DNA from: a bacterium
GTDB taxonomy: Bacteria > Cyanobacteriota > Vampirovibrionia > Gastranaerophilales > Gastranaerophilaceae
Direction: 5' to 3'
Length of the DNA stretch: 55,453 nt
Assembly: GCA_017471365.1 (NCBI GenBank)
Contig: JAFUUC010000038.1
Location: forward strand, 1 to 55,453
Positions 18,722-27,104 of this stretch are shown here, in pieces. The notes under the pieces are model-generated. The model did not search any database, was not told the origin of the DNA, and worked only from the letters and a program-made list of their open reading frames with translations. The position numbers were made by a program, and so were the translations under genes. Numbering within the stretch: the first letter of the stretch is position 1; each line of letters opens with the position of its first letter.

Positions 18722-19112
18722 TAAGTATCTTGTGCCGTTTAAAGACAGGATTATAGCTTCACTGTCTTATTTGACTGTTGGTTGGGTTGGTTTTATTTAT
18801 GTGGTTGTTTTGTTTTTTTTGAAAAAGAAATTGTCACATTTCTTGACTTATAACATTATGCAATCTGTTTTAATTGCTTTTATTTATTATGTTTTATGTA
18901 TGGTTATAGGTTTCGTGTTTAATGTTTTGTCGCATATTCCGTTTGTGCAAATTTTGGTTTCTTGGGTTCAGTTGATATTTAATCGCCCTGTATTTTTTAA
19001 TTATTCTTTGGTACAGGTAGTTGTATTTTCTTTATTCATATATATGGCATTTGTGACTTTAAGGGGACGGTATCCTCGAATTTACGGTATTTCACGATTG
19101 ATAGATAGATGA
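18714..19112 (+). CDS. Tic20-like membrane protein
   Basis: This 132-aa protein has about four membrane helices. The motif KKLSHFLTYNIMQSVLIAFI (about residues 39-58) closely parallels the RISHFIRFN.MQA signature of cyanobacterial Ycf60/Tic20 proteins, and the basic residues before the first helix also fit. Plant Tic20 belongs to the chloroplast inner-envelope import machinery; the role of bacterial homologues is unclear. It overlaps the upstream TPR gene by 8 nt. The assignment rests on this motif and the topology and would need a profile search. Confidence 0.7.
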   Translation: MTNKYLVPFKDRIIASLSYLTVGWVGFIYVVVLFFLKKKLSHFLTYNIMQSVLIAFIYYVLCMVIGFVFNVLSHIPFVQILVSWVQLIFNRPVFFNYSLVQVVVFSLFIYMAFVTLRGRYPRIYGISRLIDR

Positions 19113-19134
19113 TAAAATGCATAGATTTGCCCCC

Positions 19135-19166
19135 TTGACACAAGGTTATGCTTGATGTTTGATAAT
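19135..19166 (+). promoter_or_regulatory. Probable promoter of rpsL-rpsG
   Basis: A perfect TTGACA (19135-19140) is followed by GATAAT (19161-19166) with a 20-nt spacer, longer than ideal. It is about 110 nt upstream of rpsL and just after the Tic20-like stop codon. Confidence 0.5.
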
Positions 19167-19172
19167 TTTGAG

Positions 19173-19252
19173 CCGGTAGTGTGCTGTACCGGTGGTTTGT
19201 AAGAGCCGAAATGTGACGCCCAAGCGTTTCGAATTGTGCTTGTGTAATGGGC
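19173..19252 (+). promoter_or_regulatory. Structured 5' leader of rpsL
   Basis: Two stems lie between the promoter and rpsL. The first is CCGGTA (19173-19178) with TACCGG (19187-19192). The second is a compound stem of GCCC (19218-19221) with GGGC (19249-19252), enclosing AAGC/GCTT pairing. Ribosomal-protein operons are often autoregulated through such leaders; that this one is a regulator is inference. Confidence 0.4.
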
Positions 19253-19273
19253 AAATTGGTAAAAGGAGAAATT

Positions 19274-19660
19274 ATGCCAACTATTAGTCAGCTTGTACGT
19301 TCAGAACGTAAAAAGCTTATCTCAAAAACGAAGTCTCCTGCTTTGATGAATTGTCCTCAAAGACGTGGAGTATGCACAAGGGTTTATACTACAACCCCTA
19401 AAAAACCGAACTCAGCATTGAGAAAGGTTGCCAGAGTTAGATTAACTAACGGATTTGAAGTTACTTCATACATTCCTGGTATTGGTCACAACTTGCAAGA
19501 ACACAGTGTTGTTCTTATCCGTGGCGGTCGTGTAAAAGACCTTCCTGGTGTTCGTTATCACATTGTTCGTGGTACTTTAGATACTGCGGGTGTTGCTAAC
19601 AGAACTCAATCAAGATCTAAATACGGTGCTAAAAGAGATAAAAAAGGAGGTAAGAAGTAA
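19274..19660 (+). CDS. rpsL: 30S ribosomal protein S12
   Basis: This is the universally conserved decoding-centre protein of the small subunit, 128 aa. It starts [14 protein letters not shown] and contains [40 protein letters not shown] and [12 protein letters not shown]. The lysines where streptomycin resistance mutations occur appear unmutated. The frame is open to an ATG at 19247, but AAAAGGAG before 19274 and conservation fix the start there. The stop shares one base with the rpsG start. Confidence 0.99.
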   Translation: MPTISQLVRSERKKLISKTKSPALMNCPQRRGVCTRVYTTTPKKPNSALRKVARVRLTNGFEVTSYIPGIGHNLQEHSVVLIRGGRVKDLPGVRYHIVRGTLDTAGVANRTQSRSKYGAKRDKKGGKK

Positions 19661-20130
19661 TGTCTAGACGTTCTAAACCTGCAAAACGTGTACCTTTAGC
19701 AGATCCGGTTTATAACAGTGTTGATGTCTCAAAATTTATCAACCGTGTTATGAGACGTGGTAAAAAATCTTTAGCAGAAAGAATTTTCTATGCTACATTG
19801 GAAAAAATTAAAGAAAGAACTAACGAAAACCCTATAGAAGTTTTCCAAAAAGCCATGACAAATGCTACTCCTTTGTTAGAAGTTAAGGCTCGTCGTATTG
19901 GTGGTTCTACTTATCAAGTTCCTATAGAAGTTAAAGCAGACAGAGGTTTTGCTCTTGCTTCATCTTGGATTATTGCATCTGCTAAGAAAAGAGGCGGTAA
20001 GTCTTTCGTAGAAAAATTGACTAACGAAATTCTTGATGCTTCTAATGGACAGGGTGCATCTTGCAAAAAACGTGAAGATACTCACAAAATGGCAGAAGCT
20101 AACAAAGCTTTCGCTCATTATAGATACTAA
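19660..20130 (+). CDS. rpsG: 30S ribosomal protein S7
   Basis: This is the 156-aa primary 16S rRNA-binding protein of the small-subunit head. It begins [20 protein letters not shown] and shows NPIEVFQKAMTNATPLLEVK and RRIGGSTYQVPIEV. The start overlaps the rpsL stop (TAATG). GGAGG lies just upstream inside rpsL. The usual str-operon partners fusA and tuf do not follow; a terminator comes directly after the gene. Confidence 0.99.
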   Translation: MSRRSKPAKRVPLADPVYNSVDVSKFINRVMRRGKKSLAERIFYATLEKIKERTNENPIEVFQKAMTNATPLLEVKARRIGGSTYQVPIEVKADRGFALASSWIIASAKKRGGKSFVEKLTNEILDASNGQGASCKKREDTHKMAEANKAFAHYRY

Positions 20131-20146
20131 TTTTATTAGTTTTATA

Positions 20147-20179
20147 AAAAACACCTTGCAGAGCAGGGTGTTTTTTTTG
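20147..20179. terminator. Terminator after rpsG
   Basis: AACACC...GGTGTT forms the stem, with an additional TGC/GCA pairing inside and eight T residues after it. It marks the end of the rpsL-rpsG operon. Its left side also carries an A-rich stretch that could serve the convergent minus-strand gene. Confidence 0.85.
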
Positions 20180-22510
20180 TTATGAATTTTGGTCTAATTT
20201 CATTGTTCTCTCAATGTTTTTTGATAAAGCTGATTTTACTGAACTGTATTCTGCTTCAAGTGCTTGGTGTTCTGAGTCAATATTCTTTAATTCAAGGTCA
20301 AATACCCTGTCTTTTGCCTCTATTTCTTTCATTGTTCTGTTGTATTCGGCTTCTGCTTTTGCAACAGCTGCATCAGAATTTGTTTCTTCTGTTATACCTG
20401 TGCAGCATTTGTAATCAAGCGAACGCCAAGCAAATGTTTTGTCAACCTGTTCCATTGTTACAATACCTGTTTCCAACGCGAATTCAAGCCATTCCGCAGA
20501 GGATGCAAGACCATTTTCCAGTACTTTGTAGCCTTTTGACATTCTATCAAAAAGGTTGGTATACCACTGTGCTTTGGCGGATGCGTTACCGGTGTTTGTA
20601 TTGTCATTTTCATCAATCCAGGTATATTTTGGTTCACCATAGACATCGATCATTTTATCTAGTATGCTTGCTCGAACTATGTTCCTAAATTCTTTTGTGT
20701 ACGTAACATCATTTTCATTGATTACTTGAAGCAGGTTGTCAAGATCAATATAATCTGTATAATCTGCCTCGCTATCTGTGTTTTGTCTGATCAAATTGTA
20801 TAATTCAAAACTCTTTAATATATCAAGATCGGTAGGATTGGTTTCATCGTATTTTACACCTTCAATAAATCCAAAGTATGTAATTGCACTTTCGACGAAA
20901 TCTTTTATGTATTCTTCAAGTGTTATACCTGTTTTGGCGTATAGTTGGTTTATGTTTTCGTTATTTGTATTAGTACTTGAGTAGTTAATACCAAATGTGT
21001 TTGTTCCATTCAAACAATCTTCAAGGACAGATTCACTAAATCCTAATTTATTAAAGTATGCACTGTTTTTTAATAGATCCATCATTGTTTGTAGATTGGA
21101 TGCTACTGAAGTAACGTATTTTTCAACTTCTTCAATGTCAGAATTTGGTTTGTTGTAAATTGCAATAGAGCCGTCTTCTGTTATTATCAAGTGTGAATCG
21201 TTTGATGTTCTTATACCACTATCAAATAGTTTATTCATTGCATTCTCGTATGCACTGTGATGTATAGTGACAGTCTCAAGCTTGCCAGTTTCTTCATTCT
21301 TTATAGTCTTTTTTTCATCGCTTGCCTTGTATATAACTGGGTTATTTTTATCGTGAGTAGTTTCATGACTTGTATAAACTTCGCAGTATTCAACACCATC
21401 TTCAGTATATTCTTCAAATACTATTGCATCTCCTACGTGATTGCCCGAACCCATACTTGGCTTCCACAGGCTATTTCCGTTTTCATCGGTAATTTTGCTT
21501 GATGCAAATCTTGTTGTACTATTCCAACCTATAAGATAAGTGTGTATAGTATGTCCTTCGCTATTTTGATAACTATAAGCCTGTGAACCTTTAATTATCA
21601 TAAATTCATTCCAGTTATTTGTAGTTGGATAACCATCCACTTCAATTGTAGATATTGTGTTAATGTTATCAATGATGTTTTGATAGTAAATATCAGCTAC
21701 TGCTTGACCATCTGCTATAAAATCTTTAGTTTCACCACTATAATAGTCAACATAAGTTGTTTCGTATGGTTCTAGAAAATTCCCGCTAACCATTTTATAT
21801 ACGTCATTAGTAATATTAGTCAAATCCTCTTTTAATTTTACGGTATTAGCGTAAGAGTTGGATTTGGATGCTGTTCCCATTAATCCGGTTATATTATCTG
21901 TTTTAATTTGAATAAGATCTTTTACAATCTCATCAATTACTTTCATATAAGATGTAGATTTACTTATAAAATCTCTCGTGTAAGTTCTGTAATTATCCAT
22001 TTCAATGGAATTTGCATATGCATCGTAAGATTCATACCAGGTTTTCAATGTTTTTGCATCGGCTTGAAATTCTGCCGGATAATTTGCCAGTCCGTCTACT
22101 TCTACTGTTTGACCATTAATATCCGGATCAAAATATGTAGTGTCAAATGTTAAACCGTGTGCAGCAAGGTAATCACTCAAGTTGCCATTTGCTTGTATAA
22201 ACATGTTTGCTTCGTCCTCAGCAACAAGAATTTGACCACCTGAGTTTACAAGTCCATATTGTGTATTGTAAGAACTGTAATTGGTTAAACTATTATAGGT
22301 TAAAAGTTGAGTCATAGGTGTTCCGTCTTCACCATAGCTTGAAAACATTATGTTAGCGTTATTTAAAGCATTAAGATATGTCTCGCTAGCAGCAGAACTT
22401 TCCGCAGCCAAACGCATTTTTGCATTATTGATAGTTTGCGATCTCAATTCATTATCAGCCATTCGAGATGTTAGTGATAATAATCTAGCTTGTGATGCTG
22501 CTAATCCCAT
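20180..22510 (-). CDS. Large coiled-coil-ended structural or surface protein
   Basis: This 776-aa protein begins MGLAASQARLLSLTSRMADN, a start I recall from many gut Melainabacteria and Elusimicrobia hypotheticals. Both ends are helical: residues 1-50, and a final stretch of about 70 residues (KAEAEYNRTMKEIEAKD onward). The centre is Asn/Thr/Tyr-rich with an acidic character and looks like a variable exposed domain. There is no signal peptide. This layout resembles axial proteins such as flagellar hook-associated proteins, whose helical termini pack together, but I see no specific flagellar motif. AAAGGA precedes the ATG. It is monocistronic and convergent with rpsG. Confidence 0.75.
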   Translation of the reverse strand: MGLAASQARLLSLTSRMADNELRSQTINNAKMRLAAESSAASETYLNALNNANIMFSSYGEDGTPMTQLLTYNSLTNYSSYNTQYGLVNSGGQILVAEDEANMFIQANGNLSDYLAAHGLTFDTTYFDPDINGQTVEVDGLANYPAEFQADAKTLKTWYESYDAYANSIEMDNYRTYTRDFISKSTSYMKVIDEIVKDLIQIKTDNITGLMGTASKSNSYANTVKLKEDLTNITNDVYKMVSGNFLEPYETTYVDYYSGETKDFIADGQAVADIYYQNIIDNINTISTIEVDGYPTTNNWNEFMIIKGSQAYSYQNSEGHTIHTYLIGWNSTTRFASSKITDENGNSLWKPSMGSGNHVGDAIVFEEYTEDGVEYCEVYTSHETTHDKNNPVIYKASDEKKTIKNEETGKLETVTIHHSAYENAMNKLFDSGIRTSNDSHLIITEDGSIAIYNKPNSDIEEVEKYVTSVASNLQTMMDLLKNSAYFNKLGFSESVLEDCLNGTNTFGINYSSTNTNNENINQLYAKTGITLEEYIKDFVESAITYFGFIEGVKYDETNPTDLDILKSFELYNLIRQNTDSEADYTDYIDLDNLLQVINENDVTYTKEFRNIVRASILDKMIDVYGEPKYTWIDENDNTNTGNASAKAQWYTNLFDRMSKGYKVLENGLASSAEWLEFALETGIVTMEQVDKTFAWRSLDYKCCTGITEETNSDAAVAKAEAEYNRTMKEIEAKDRVFDLELKNIDSEHQALEAEYSSVKSALSKNIERTMKLDQNS

Positions 22511-22628
22511 AACTTTATCCTTTCAGTTTCCTTTTTTCTTACCTTTTTTATCGGTATTTTTTGCTGAAACTTTAGCTTTTTAGGGATAAATGTTAAGATA
22601 TCGTTACAAAAGTAAATTTGAATTGTAA

Positions 22629-22656
22629 AAGGCAGATCTAAACAGATCTGCCTTTA
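22629..22656. terminator. Terminator after the Gly/Cys-rich protein gene
   Basis: AGGCAGATCT and AGATCTGCCT form a perfect 10-bp stem with a 4-nt loop and T-rich flanks. On the minus strand it follows the gene at 22691-23050 and separates it from the 776-aa protein gene. Confidence 0.8.
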
Positions 22657-22690
22657 TTATCATCCATCATTGAATCTTTCTTTTTAAATT

Positions 22691-23050
22691 CTAGCACACA
22701 GACGAGAATGAACCGCCTCCGGAAAATGAACATTCACCACCTCCAAATGAGGCACATGCTTCACCACCAAATGTGGCTGCGGTGTAATCTGAACCAAGAC
22801 ATTCATCTCCAACTGAAACATATGAAAATCCGCTGCTATTGTCTTGTGTATCTGACCATTGCGAATATGCTGCATAATTTATTGCTACCGGATTTGAGGC
22901 AATAAAATCATCGTATTCGCTAGCATTTAAAAATTTTAATGCGGTTTCACCGTTCATTGCCAGTATACCGGAATTTTCTACAGGATTGTTTATATTTTTA
23001 ACTCCCGTATTTTTACTCTGTGTAGCTTGCTCTCCAAATAATAAAATCAT
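22691..23050 (-). CDS. Small protein with Gly/Cys/Ser-rich tail
   Basis: This 119-aa protein has an unremarkable N-terminal half (MILLFGEQATQSKN...) and a composition-biased C-terminus of about 45 residues. The tail contains ECLGSDYTAATFGGEACASF and ends GGGECSFSGGGSFSSVC, with four cysteines and many Gly/Ser. It lacks a signal peptide. The bipartite layout is seen in some ribosomally made peptide precursors (leader plus Gly/Cys/Ser core), but no modifying enzyme is adjacent. GAGG lies 7 nt before the ATG. The function is unknown. Confidence 0.6.
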   Translation of the reverse strand: MILLFGEQATQSKNTGVKNINNPVENSGILAMNGETALKFLNASEYDDFIASNPVAINYAAYSQWSDTQDNSSGFSYVSVGDECLGSDYTAATFGGEACASFGGGECSFSGGGSFSSVC

Positions 23051-23218
23051 CTCTTAACCTCGTATTGTTTACATCAATATAAAGTTTTTGTAAAAATGCA
23101 ATTTTCAGCATGCATATTTTTTGTTACATTACTTAATAAATAATTTAAACCCATGGATTGATGTACTTTATTTTTAAAAGTTATAGTATGCATGTGAAAG
23201 ATTAGGGAGGAGATTGAA

Positions 23219-23854
23219 TTGAAAAAAATATTTTTAATATTCGGTTTCTTATTTGCAGCGTCATTGGCGGGATATGCTGAGGGTAATTATCTACATACGA
23301 TTACACTGGAGAAAAACAATTCCGGTTATAATGTTATTCTTGAATCTGATGCGATGGCAAAGGTTACGAAGTCAACGCCATCATCTTCAGAGCTTGTTTT
23401 GGAATTAAGTGGTATTACTTCTGCTGATACAGTTAATGCTTTGTACAAGGGAACTTCAAATATTGACAACTTAGTTATTGAAAATATTGCCCACAATAAA
23501 TTAAAAATAACTGTTTCAGCCGATAATATAGCTGATTCTTCAATAATTATGAGTCCGTCTGATGGTTACAGTTCTATTGTGGCTGAAGGTTTTCCTATGG
23601 AAAAAGCTTTATGGGTAATGTTTGTTTTAGCATTATTCACGGTTATATTTCGTATCTGTGCAAAAAATTCAGAAGAAGACAGCAAAATTCTAATTAAACA
23701 AGATATCAAAGATCGTGAAATTGAAATGTATAGACGCTATAGACGCGATTTGGATAGTTTGAGCATGCGTTCGGTAAAAGATATTAGAATGAAAAACATG
23801 CTTAAGAAAATAGATAGAAAAATAGATGAACGTTTAATGTCATCTATCAAATAA
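23219..23854 (+). CDS. Secreted or membrane-anchored protein with AMIN-like domain
   Basis: This 211-aa protein has a signal peptide (about residues 1-20, ending AGYAEG). A beta-rich stretch follows (about 24-110: HTITLEKNNSGYNVILES, then SELVLELSGI and HNKLKITVSAD), similar to AMIN domains that target cyanobacterial amidases and secretins to peptidoglycan. One membrane helix (about 127-147) leads to a strongly basic, helical cytoplasmic tail. The start is TTG: GGGAGGAG sits 6 nt before it and no ATG gives the signal peptide. Its terminator is shared with wecB. A role in envelope organisation is inferred only. Confidence 0.7.
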   Translation: MKKIFLIFGFLFAASLAGYAEGNYLHTITLEKNNSGYNVILESDAMAKVTKSTPSSSELVLELSGITSADTVNALYKGTSNIDNLVIENIAHNKLKITVSADNIADSSIIMSPSDGYSSIVAEGFPMEKALWVMFVLALFTVIFRICAKNSEEDSKILIKQDIKDREIEMYRRYRRDLDSLSMRSVKDIRMKNMLKKIDRKIDERLMSSIK

Positions 23855-23887
23855 AGGCTTAAATATATCCCTAAAACATTTTATTTT

Positions 23888-23913
23888 GAGCAAGCGGTCT
23901 GCTTGCTTTTTTA
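23888..23913. terminator. Bidirectional terminator
   Basis: AGCAAGC and GCTTGCT form a stem around a short loop, with a T-run on the plus strand and A-rich sequence on the left. It separates the convergent AMIN-like gene and wecB. Confidence 0.8.
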
Positions 23914-25041
23914 TTATTTACTAAAATATTTTTCTATAATTTGTTCGATTTTTTTTGAACTATCGCCCGTTCCGTAGGGGTTTTGAACTTGAAGTCTTGA
24001 TGCTTCAAATGATTTCTCCAAAATTTCTGAGCTTAAAGATATTATTTTTTCATATTCAGCTCCAACAAGAGTGGATACTCGTGCATCAATTCCTTCCTGA
24101 CGTTCCGTTTCGTACCTCATAACCAGTGTCGGGCAACCAAAAGAAGGTGCTTCTTCTTGAATCCCGCCTGAATCAGTTAAAATAAGTTTAGAATGTTTCA
24201 TTGCATAGACCAAATTCGGATAATCAAGAGGAGGAAGTAAATAAACATTACTGTACCCTTCAAGTGCCGAATATACTTTGTCTTTAACGTTTGGATTCGG
24301 GTGAACTGGCAAAATAAACGTGTGGTCTTTGTATTTTTCGACAAGAAACTTTATTGCATTTAAAATTCTATCAATTCTTTCACCGTGATTTTCTCTGCGG
24401 TGAACCGTTATAAGTACGGTTTTATCTGTAATTGGTATATTTTGTGTATGATAAAAATCTTTTGCATTTTTCATTGTTTCTTCAGATAGGCAAAAGAGGG
24501 CATCTATTACGGTATTGCCAGTTATGTATATTTTGTCTTCGTTTATACCTTCTTTCGTTAGAGCCTCTTTATTTTTTTGAGTTGGAGCAAAGTTTAGTTC
24601 TGTAATACGAGAAGTCATTTGCCGCATTACTTCTTCCGGAAAAGGTTCGTAAATATCATAAGAACGTAAGCCTGCTTCAACGTGAAATACCGGTATTTTA
24701 TGATAAAAAGCTGATAATGCCCCACACAATACTGTCATTGTATCACCTTGAACTATAGCTGCATCTATTTTTTTCTGGGAAAAAACTTTTGTTTCTAATG
24801 ATTCTAAAATTCTTGCCTGAACTTCTGCCAATCCTTGATTAGGACGCATACAGTCTAAATTTATATCTGCTTTTAGACCAAAATAACTGAGTGTTTGGTT
24901 AGATAACTCTTTTTGTTGTTCGGTATTACATACAATAACATTATATTTATCAGAATGCTTACTCAGCTCCAAAATTATTGGAGCAAGCTTTATAACTTCC
25001 GGTCTGGTGCCGAATACAAAGAGAATATTCTTCTTATTCAT
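23914..25041 (-). CDS. wecB: UDP-N-acetylglucosamine 2-epimerase (non-hydrolysing)
   Basis: This enzyme interconverts UDP-GlcNAc and UDP-ManNAc, a precursor for surface polysaccharides and teichoic-acid-type linkage units. At 375 aa it has the normal length. Motifs are FGTRPEVIKLAPI, VQGDTMTVLCGALSAFY, HVEAGLRSYDIYEPFPEE, TVHRRENHG and LTDSGGIQEEAPSFG, all typical. No Shine-Dalgarno is visible before the ATG. It is isolated here, but rfbA, csaB and the glycosyltransferase gene nearby point to the same surface glycan theme. Confidence 0.96.
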   Translation of the reverse strand: MNKKNILFVFGTRPEVIKLAPIILELSKHSDKYNVIVCNTEQQKELSNQTLSYFGLKADINLDCMRPNQGLAEVQARILESLETKVFSQKKIDAAIVQGDTMTVLCGALSAFYHKIPVFHVEAGLRSYDIYEPFPEEVMRQMTSRITELNFAPTQKNKEALTKEGINEDKIYITGNTVIDALFCLSEETMKNAKDFYHTQNIPITDKTVLITVHRRENHGERIDRILNAIKFLVEKYKDHTFILPVHPNPNVKDKVYSALEGYSNVYLLPPLDYPNLVYAMKHSKLILTDSGGIQEEAPSFGCPTLVMRYETERQEGIDARVSTLVGAEYEKIISLSSEILEKSFEASRLQVQNPYGTGDSSKKIEQIIEKYFSK

Positions 25042-25163
25042 AGCGTCAGTCTAATATAAAAATTGTACTTTTGCAATTGGTTATAATTAAATCTGCATAC
25101 AGTACAGTAGTGCAATTTATTATATTGATGAAGAATTATAATATTTCAGCATAGGAGGCGAAA

Positions 25164-25394
25164 ATGATAGATTTATATATTTTAAACAGTTGTCCGTACT
25201 GTAAGAAAGTTATGAAATTTATGGATGAAAACAATATTGAATATCGAAAATTCGATACAATTAACAGTGATAATGCTCTAAGATTAATGTCTTTGGGTGG
25301 AAAGGATCAGGTCCCATTTTTGCATAACGAGGATACTGATGAAAAACTTTATGATTCCGACAAGATTATTGAATATTTAGAAAAACAGGTATAA
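25164..25394 (+). CDS. Glutaredoxin
   Basis: This 76-aa thioredoxin-fold protein has the dithiol site CPYC (residues 10-13), the cis-Pro segment QVPFL and the glutathione-site-like DSDKIIEYL near the end. It would reduce disulfides in the cytoplasm, with glutathione or directly through thioredoxin reductase; trxB lies 3.6 kb downstream. AGGAGGCG precedes the ATG. It is 2 nt upstream of the Hcp-like gene and co-transcribed with it. Confidence 0.92.
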   Translation: MIDLYILNSCPYCKKVMKFMDENNIEYRKFDTINSDNALRLMSLGGKDQVPFLHNEDTDEKLYDSDKIIEYLEKQV

Positions 25395-25396
25395 AT

Positions 25397-27007
25397 ATGC
25401 AAAACGAAAACAGATATAACAATGTCAATCATGAATCTAATGCCTGTACATCGCGAGGAGCGTGTTCTATTGCTCCGAACATTGCCTCTTTGCAGGACTT
25501 GGTATTACATTTTATAAAAGAAGAAGCTCATTATTTACTTGAATTACAAAAACTTGGTTTCAGTAACAGAAGGATCAGCCTCGATATTATGAATGATCTT
25601 GCAAGTCTTGTATCGGTTAATGAGTTTAGTGAAGACCAGCTTTATTCAATTGTTTTAAATGAATATTATTTACTTAAAAATATAAAAGATACTTATCATA
25701 ATATTTGTTTAGAAAAAAATATTGCTGCGTGGGATTTGGATTCAGATGTATTATTCAATGAATATACGACTTTATCACAAAGCATTGCGTTGGGTGAAAA
25801 GATTTTTATGAACAATTATAAGAAGATGTCGCCAATGCAAAGAAAACTTACAGATATTTTAGTTATCATTGTAAAAAGTTTAAGTGTTCATATTGTTAAA
25901 TTGAATGATTTTTCGAAATTCGATATTGATGCTTATAGTATTATATTGAAATCTCTTGATAGTCTGAACAAAAAATATTTGTCAGAAGATGATTTGAAAT
26001 TAGGAATTAAAGAGTTGGCAAAACAAGATTGCAGACTTCAACTCCGAATTAGTGAAGCATTGTTTGAACAATTTGGCGAGATTTCAAAAGTTAATGTTTC
26101 GCATTCTACAAAGCATGGAAAGGCTATTTTAGTTTCCGGAAATAATTTCTTCGATTTAAAGAACGTATTGGAACAAACTTGCGGTAAAAATATTGATATT
26201 TATACTCATTCAAACCTGCTGATCACACATGCACTAAAAGATTTTCAAAATTATCCTCACCTAAAAGGGCATTACGGAGATACAACAGAAAGTTGTATAT
26301 TAGATTTTGCTACTTTTCCGGGAGCTATACTTTTAACAAAATCCTCAAGACAGAATACAGAGTATTTATATCGTGGAAGATTATTTTCAACGGATTATAC
26401 AGTACCAAAAGGTGTTATTAAAATACATGATAATGATTTTGAAGAATTGATAGACTCTGCTCTTGAGGCAAAAGGGTTTAAAAAAGGGAAAAATAAACAG
26501 GATTCTATGGTTGGTTATGATCTTACAGAGATTAAATCTAAATTTGAAAAAATTGTATCAGCCTTGAATACCGGTAAATTATCAAGACTTTTCATTGTAG
26601 GAATGGATTCTTATTCAGAAGCACAAAAAGAGTATTTTAAAGAATTTTTTTCTAAAATGAAAAAAGATGAGTATGCTATAAGCTTTTTTTATGAAAGTGA
26701 TAATAAAAATGTTTTAACTATAAATGTCGGAAATTATCTTCCTTTGGCAACCAATATAATTATGATGTTTTTGAAGGATTATTATGATGTTAAAAGCGAA
26801 AAACTGACGTTTTTTTGTACCAATTGTAATGTTATGACTATATCTAATATAGTTATGTTACATCATAGTGAGGCAAAAAATATTTTTATGTCTAATTGCT
26901 CCGCTTCGACAATTAATCCGGCGGCTTTAGAAACTTTTGTTAAAGAGTATAATCTGCATATAACTTCGTCAGTTTCTGATGATCTTGCTAAAATACGTAA
27001 AAAATAA
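25397..27007 (+). CDS. Hcp/prismane-fold protein lacking most metal ligands
   Basis: This 536-aa protein aligns by eye with hydroxylamine reductase/Hcp. Matching segments are ACTSRGACSIAP...SLQDL, GKAILVSGNNFFDLKNVLEQ, IDIYTHSNLLITHAL, YPHLKGHYGD and FPGAILLTKSS. True Hcp holds a [4Fe-4S] cubane and a hybrid cluster. Here the first CxxC is absent. The cysteine expected after GAILLT reads SS, the GGCDGA motif reads GMDSYS, and the later cluster cysteines and the Glu are not found at their positions. The His in YTH is kept. It is probably a non-catalytic or re-purposed relative. It lies 2 nt after the glutaredoxin gene. Confidence 0.8.
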   Translation: MQNENRYNNVNHESNACTSRGACSIAPNIASLQDLVLHFIKEEAHYLLELQKLGFSNRRISLDIMNDLASLVSVNEFSEDQLYSIVLNEYYLLKNIKDTYHNICLEKNIAAWDLDSDVLFNEYTTLSQSIALGEKIFMNNYKKMSPMQRKLTDILVIIVKSLSVHIVKLNDFSKFDIDAYSIILKSLDSLNKKYLSEDDLKLGIKELAKQDCRLQLRISEALFEQFGEISKVNVSHSTKHGKAILVSGNNFFDLKNVLEQTCGKNIDIYTHSNLLITHALKDFQNYPHLKGHYGDTTESCILDFATFPGAILLTKSSRQNTEYLYRGRLFSTDYTVPKGVIKIHDNDFEELIDSALEAKGFKKGKNKQDSMVGYDLTEIKSKFEKIVSALNTGKLSRLFIVGMDSYSEAQKEYFKEFFSKMKKDEYAISFFYESDNKNVLTINVGNYLPLATNIIMMFLKDYYDVKSEKLTFFCTNCNVMTISNIVMLHHSEAKNIFMSNCSASTINPAALETFVKEYNLHITSSVSDDLAKIRKK

Positions 27008-27018
27008 TTTATAGTTTT

Positions 27019-27059
27019 AAGAGTTTGTGATCAGGTTTATAGCCTTGGTACAAACTCTT
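27019..27059 (+). terminator. Probable terminator
   Basis: AAGAGTTTGT and ACAAACTCTT form a 10-bp stem around a loop of about 20 nt, followed by GTATTTTATTTTT. It lies between the Hcp-like gene and pgi; the long loop lowers certainty. Confidence 0.6.
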
Positions 27060-27104
27060 GTATTTTATTTTTGATTATATACAATGGTTAAAGAGGAGTA
27101 GGGG

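Noticed and set aside
22684-22875. 63-codon minus-strand ORF overlapping the Gly/Cys-rich protein
   Set aside because: The other frame has GAGG spaced before its ATG; this one is His-rich by codon shadow.
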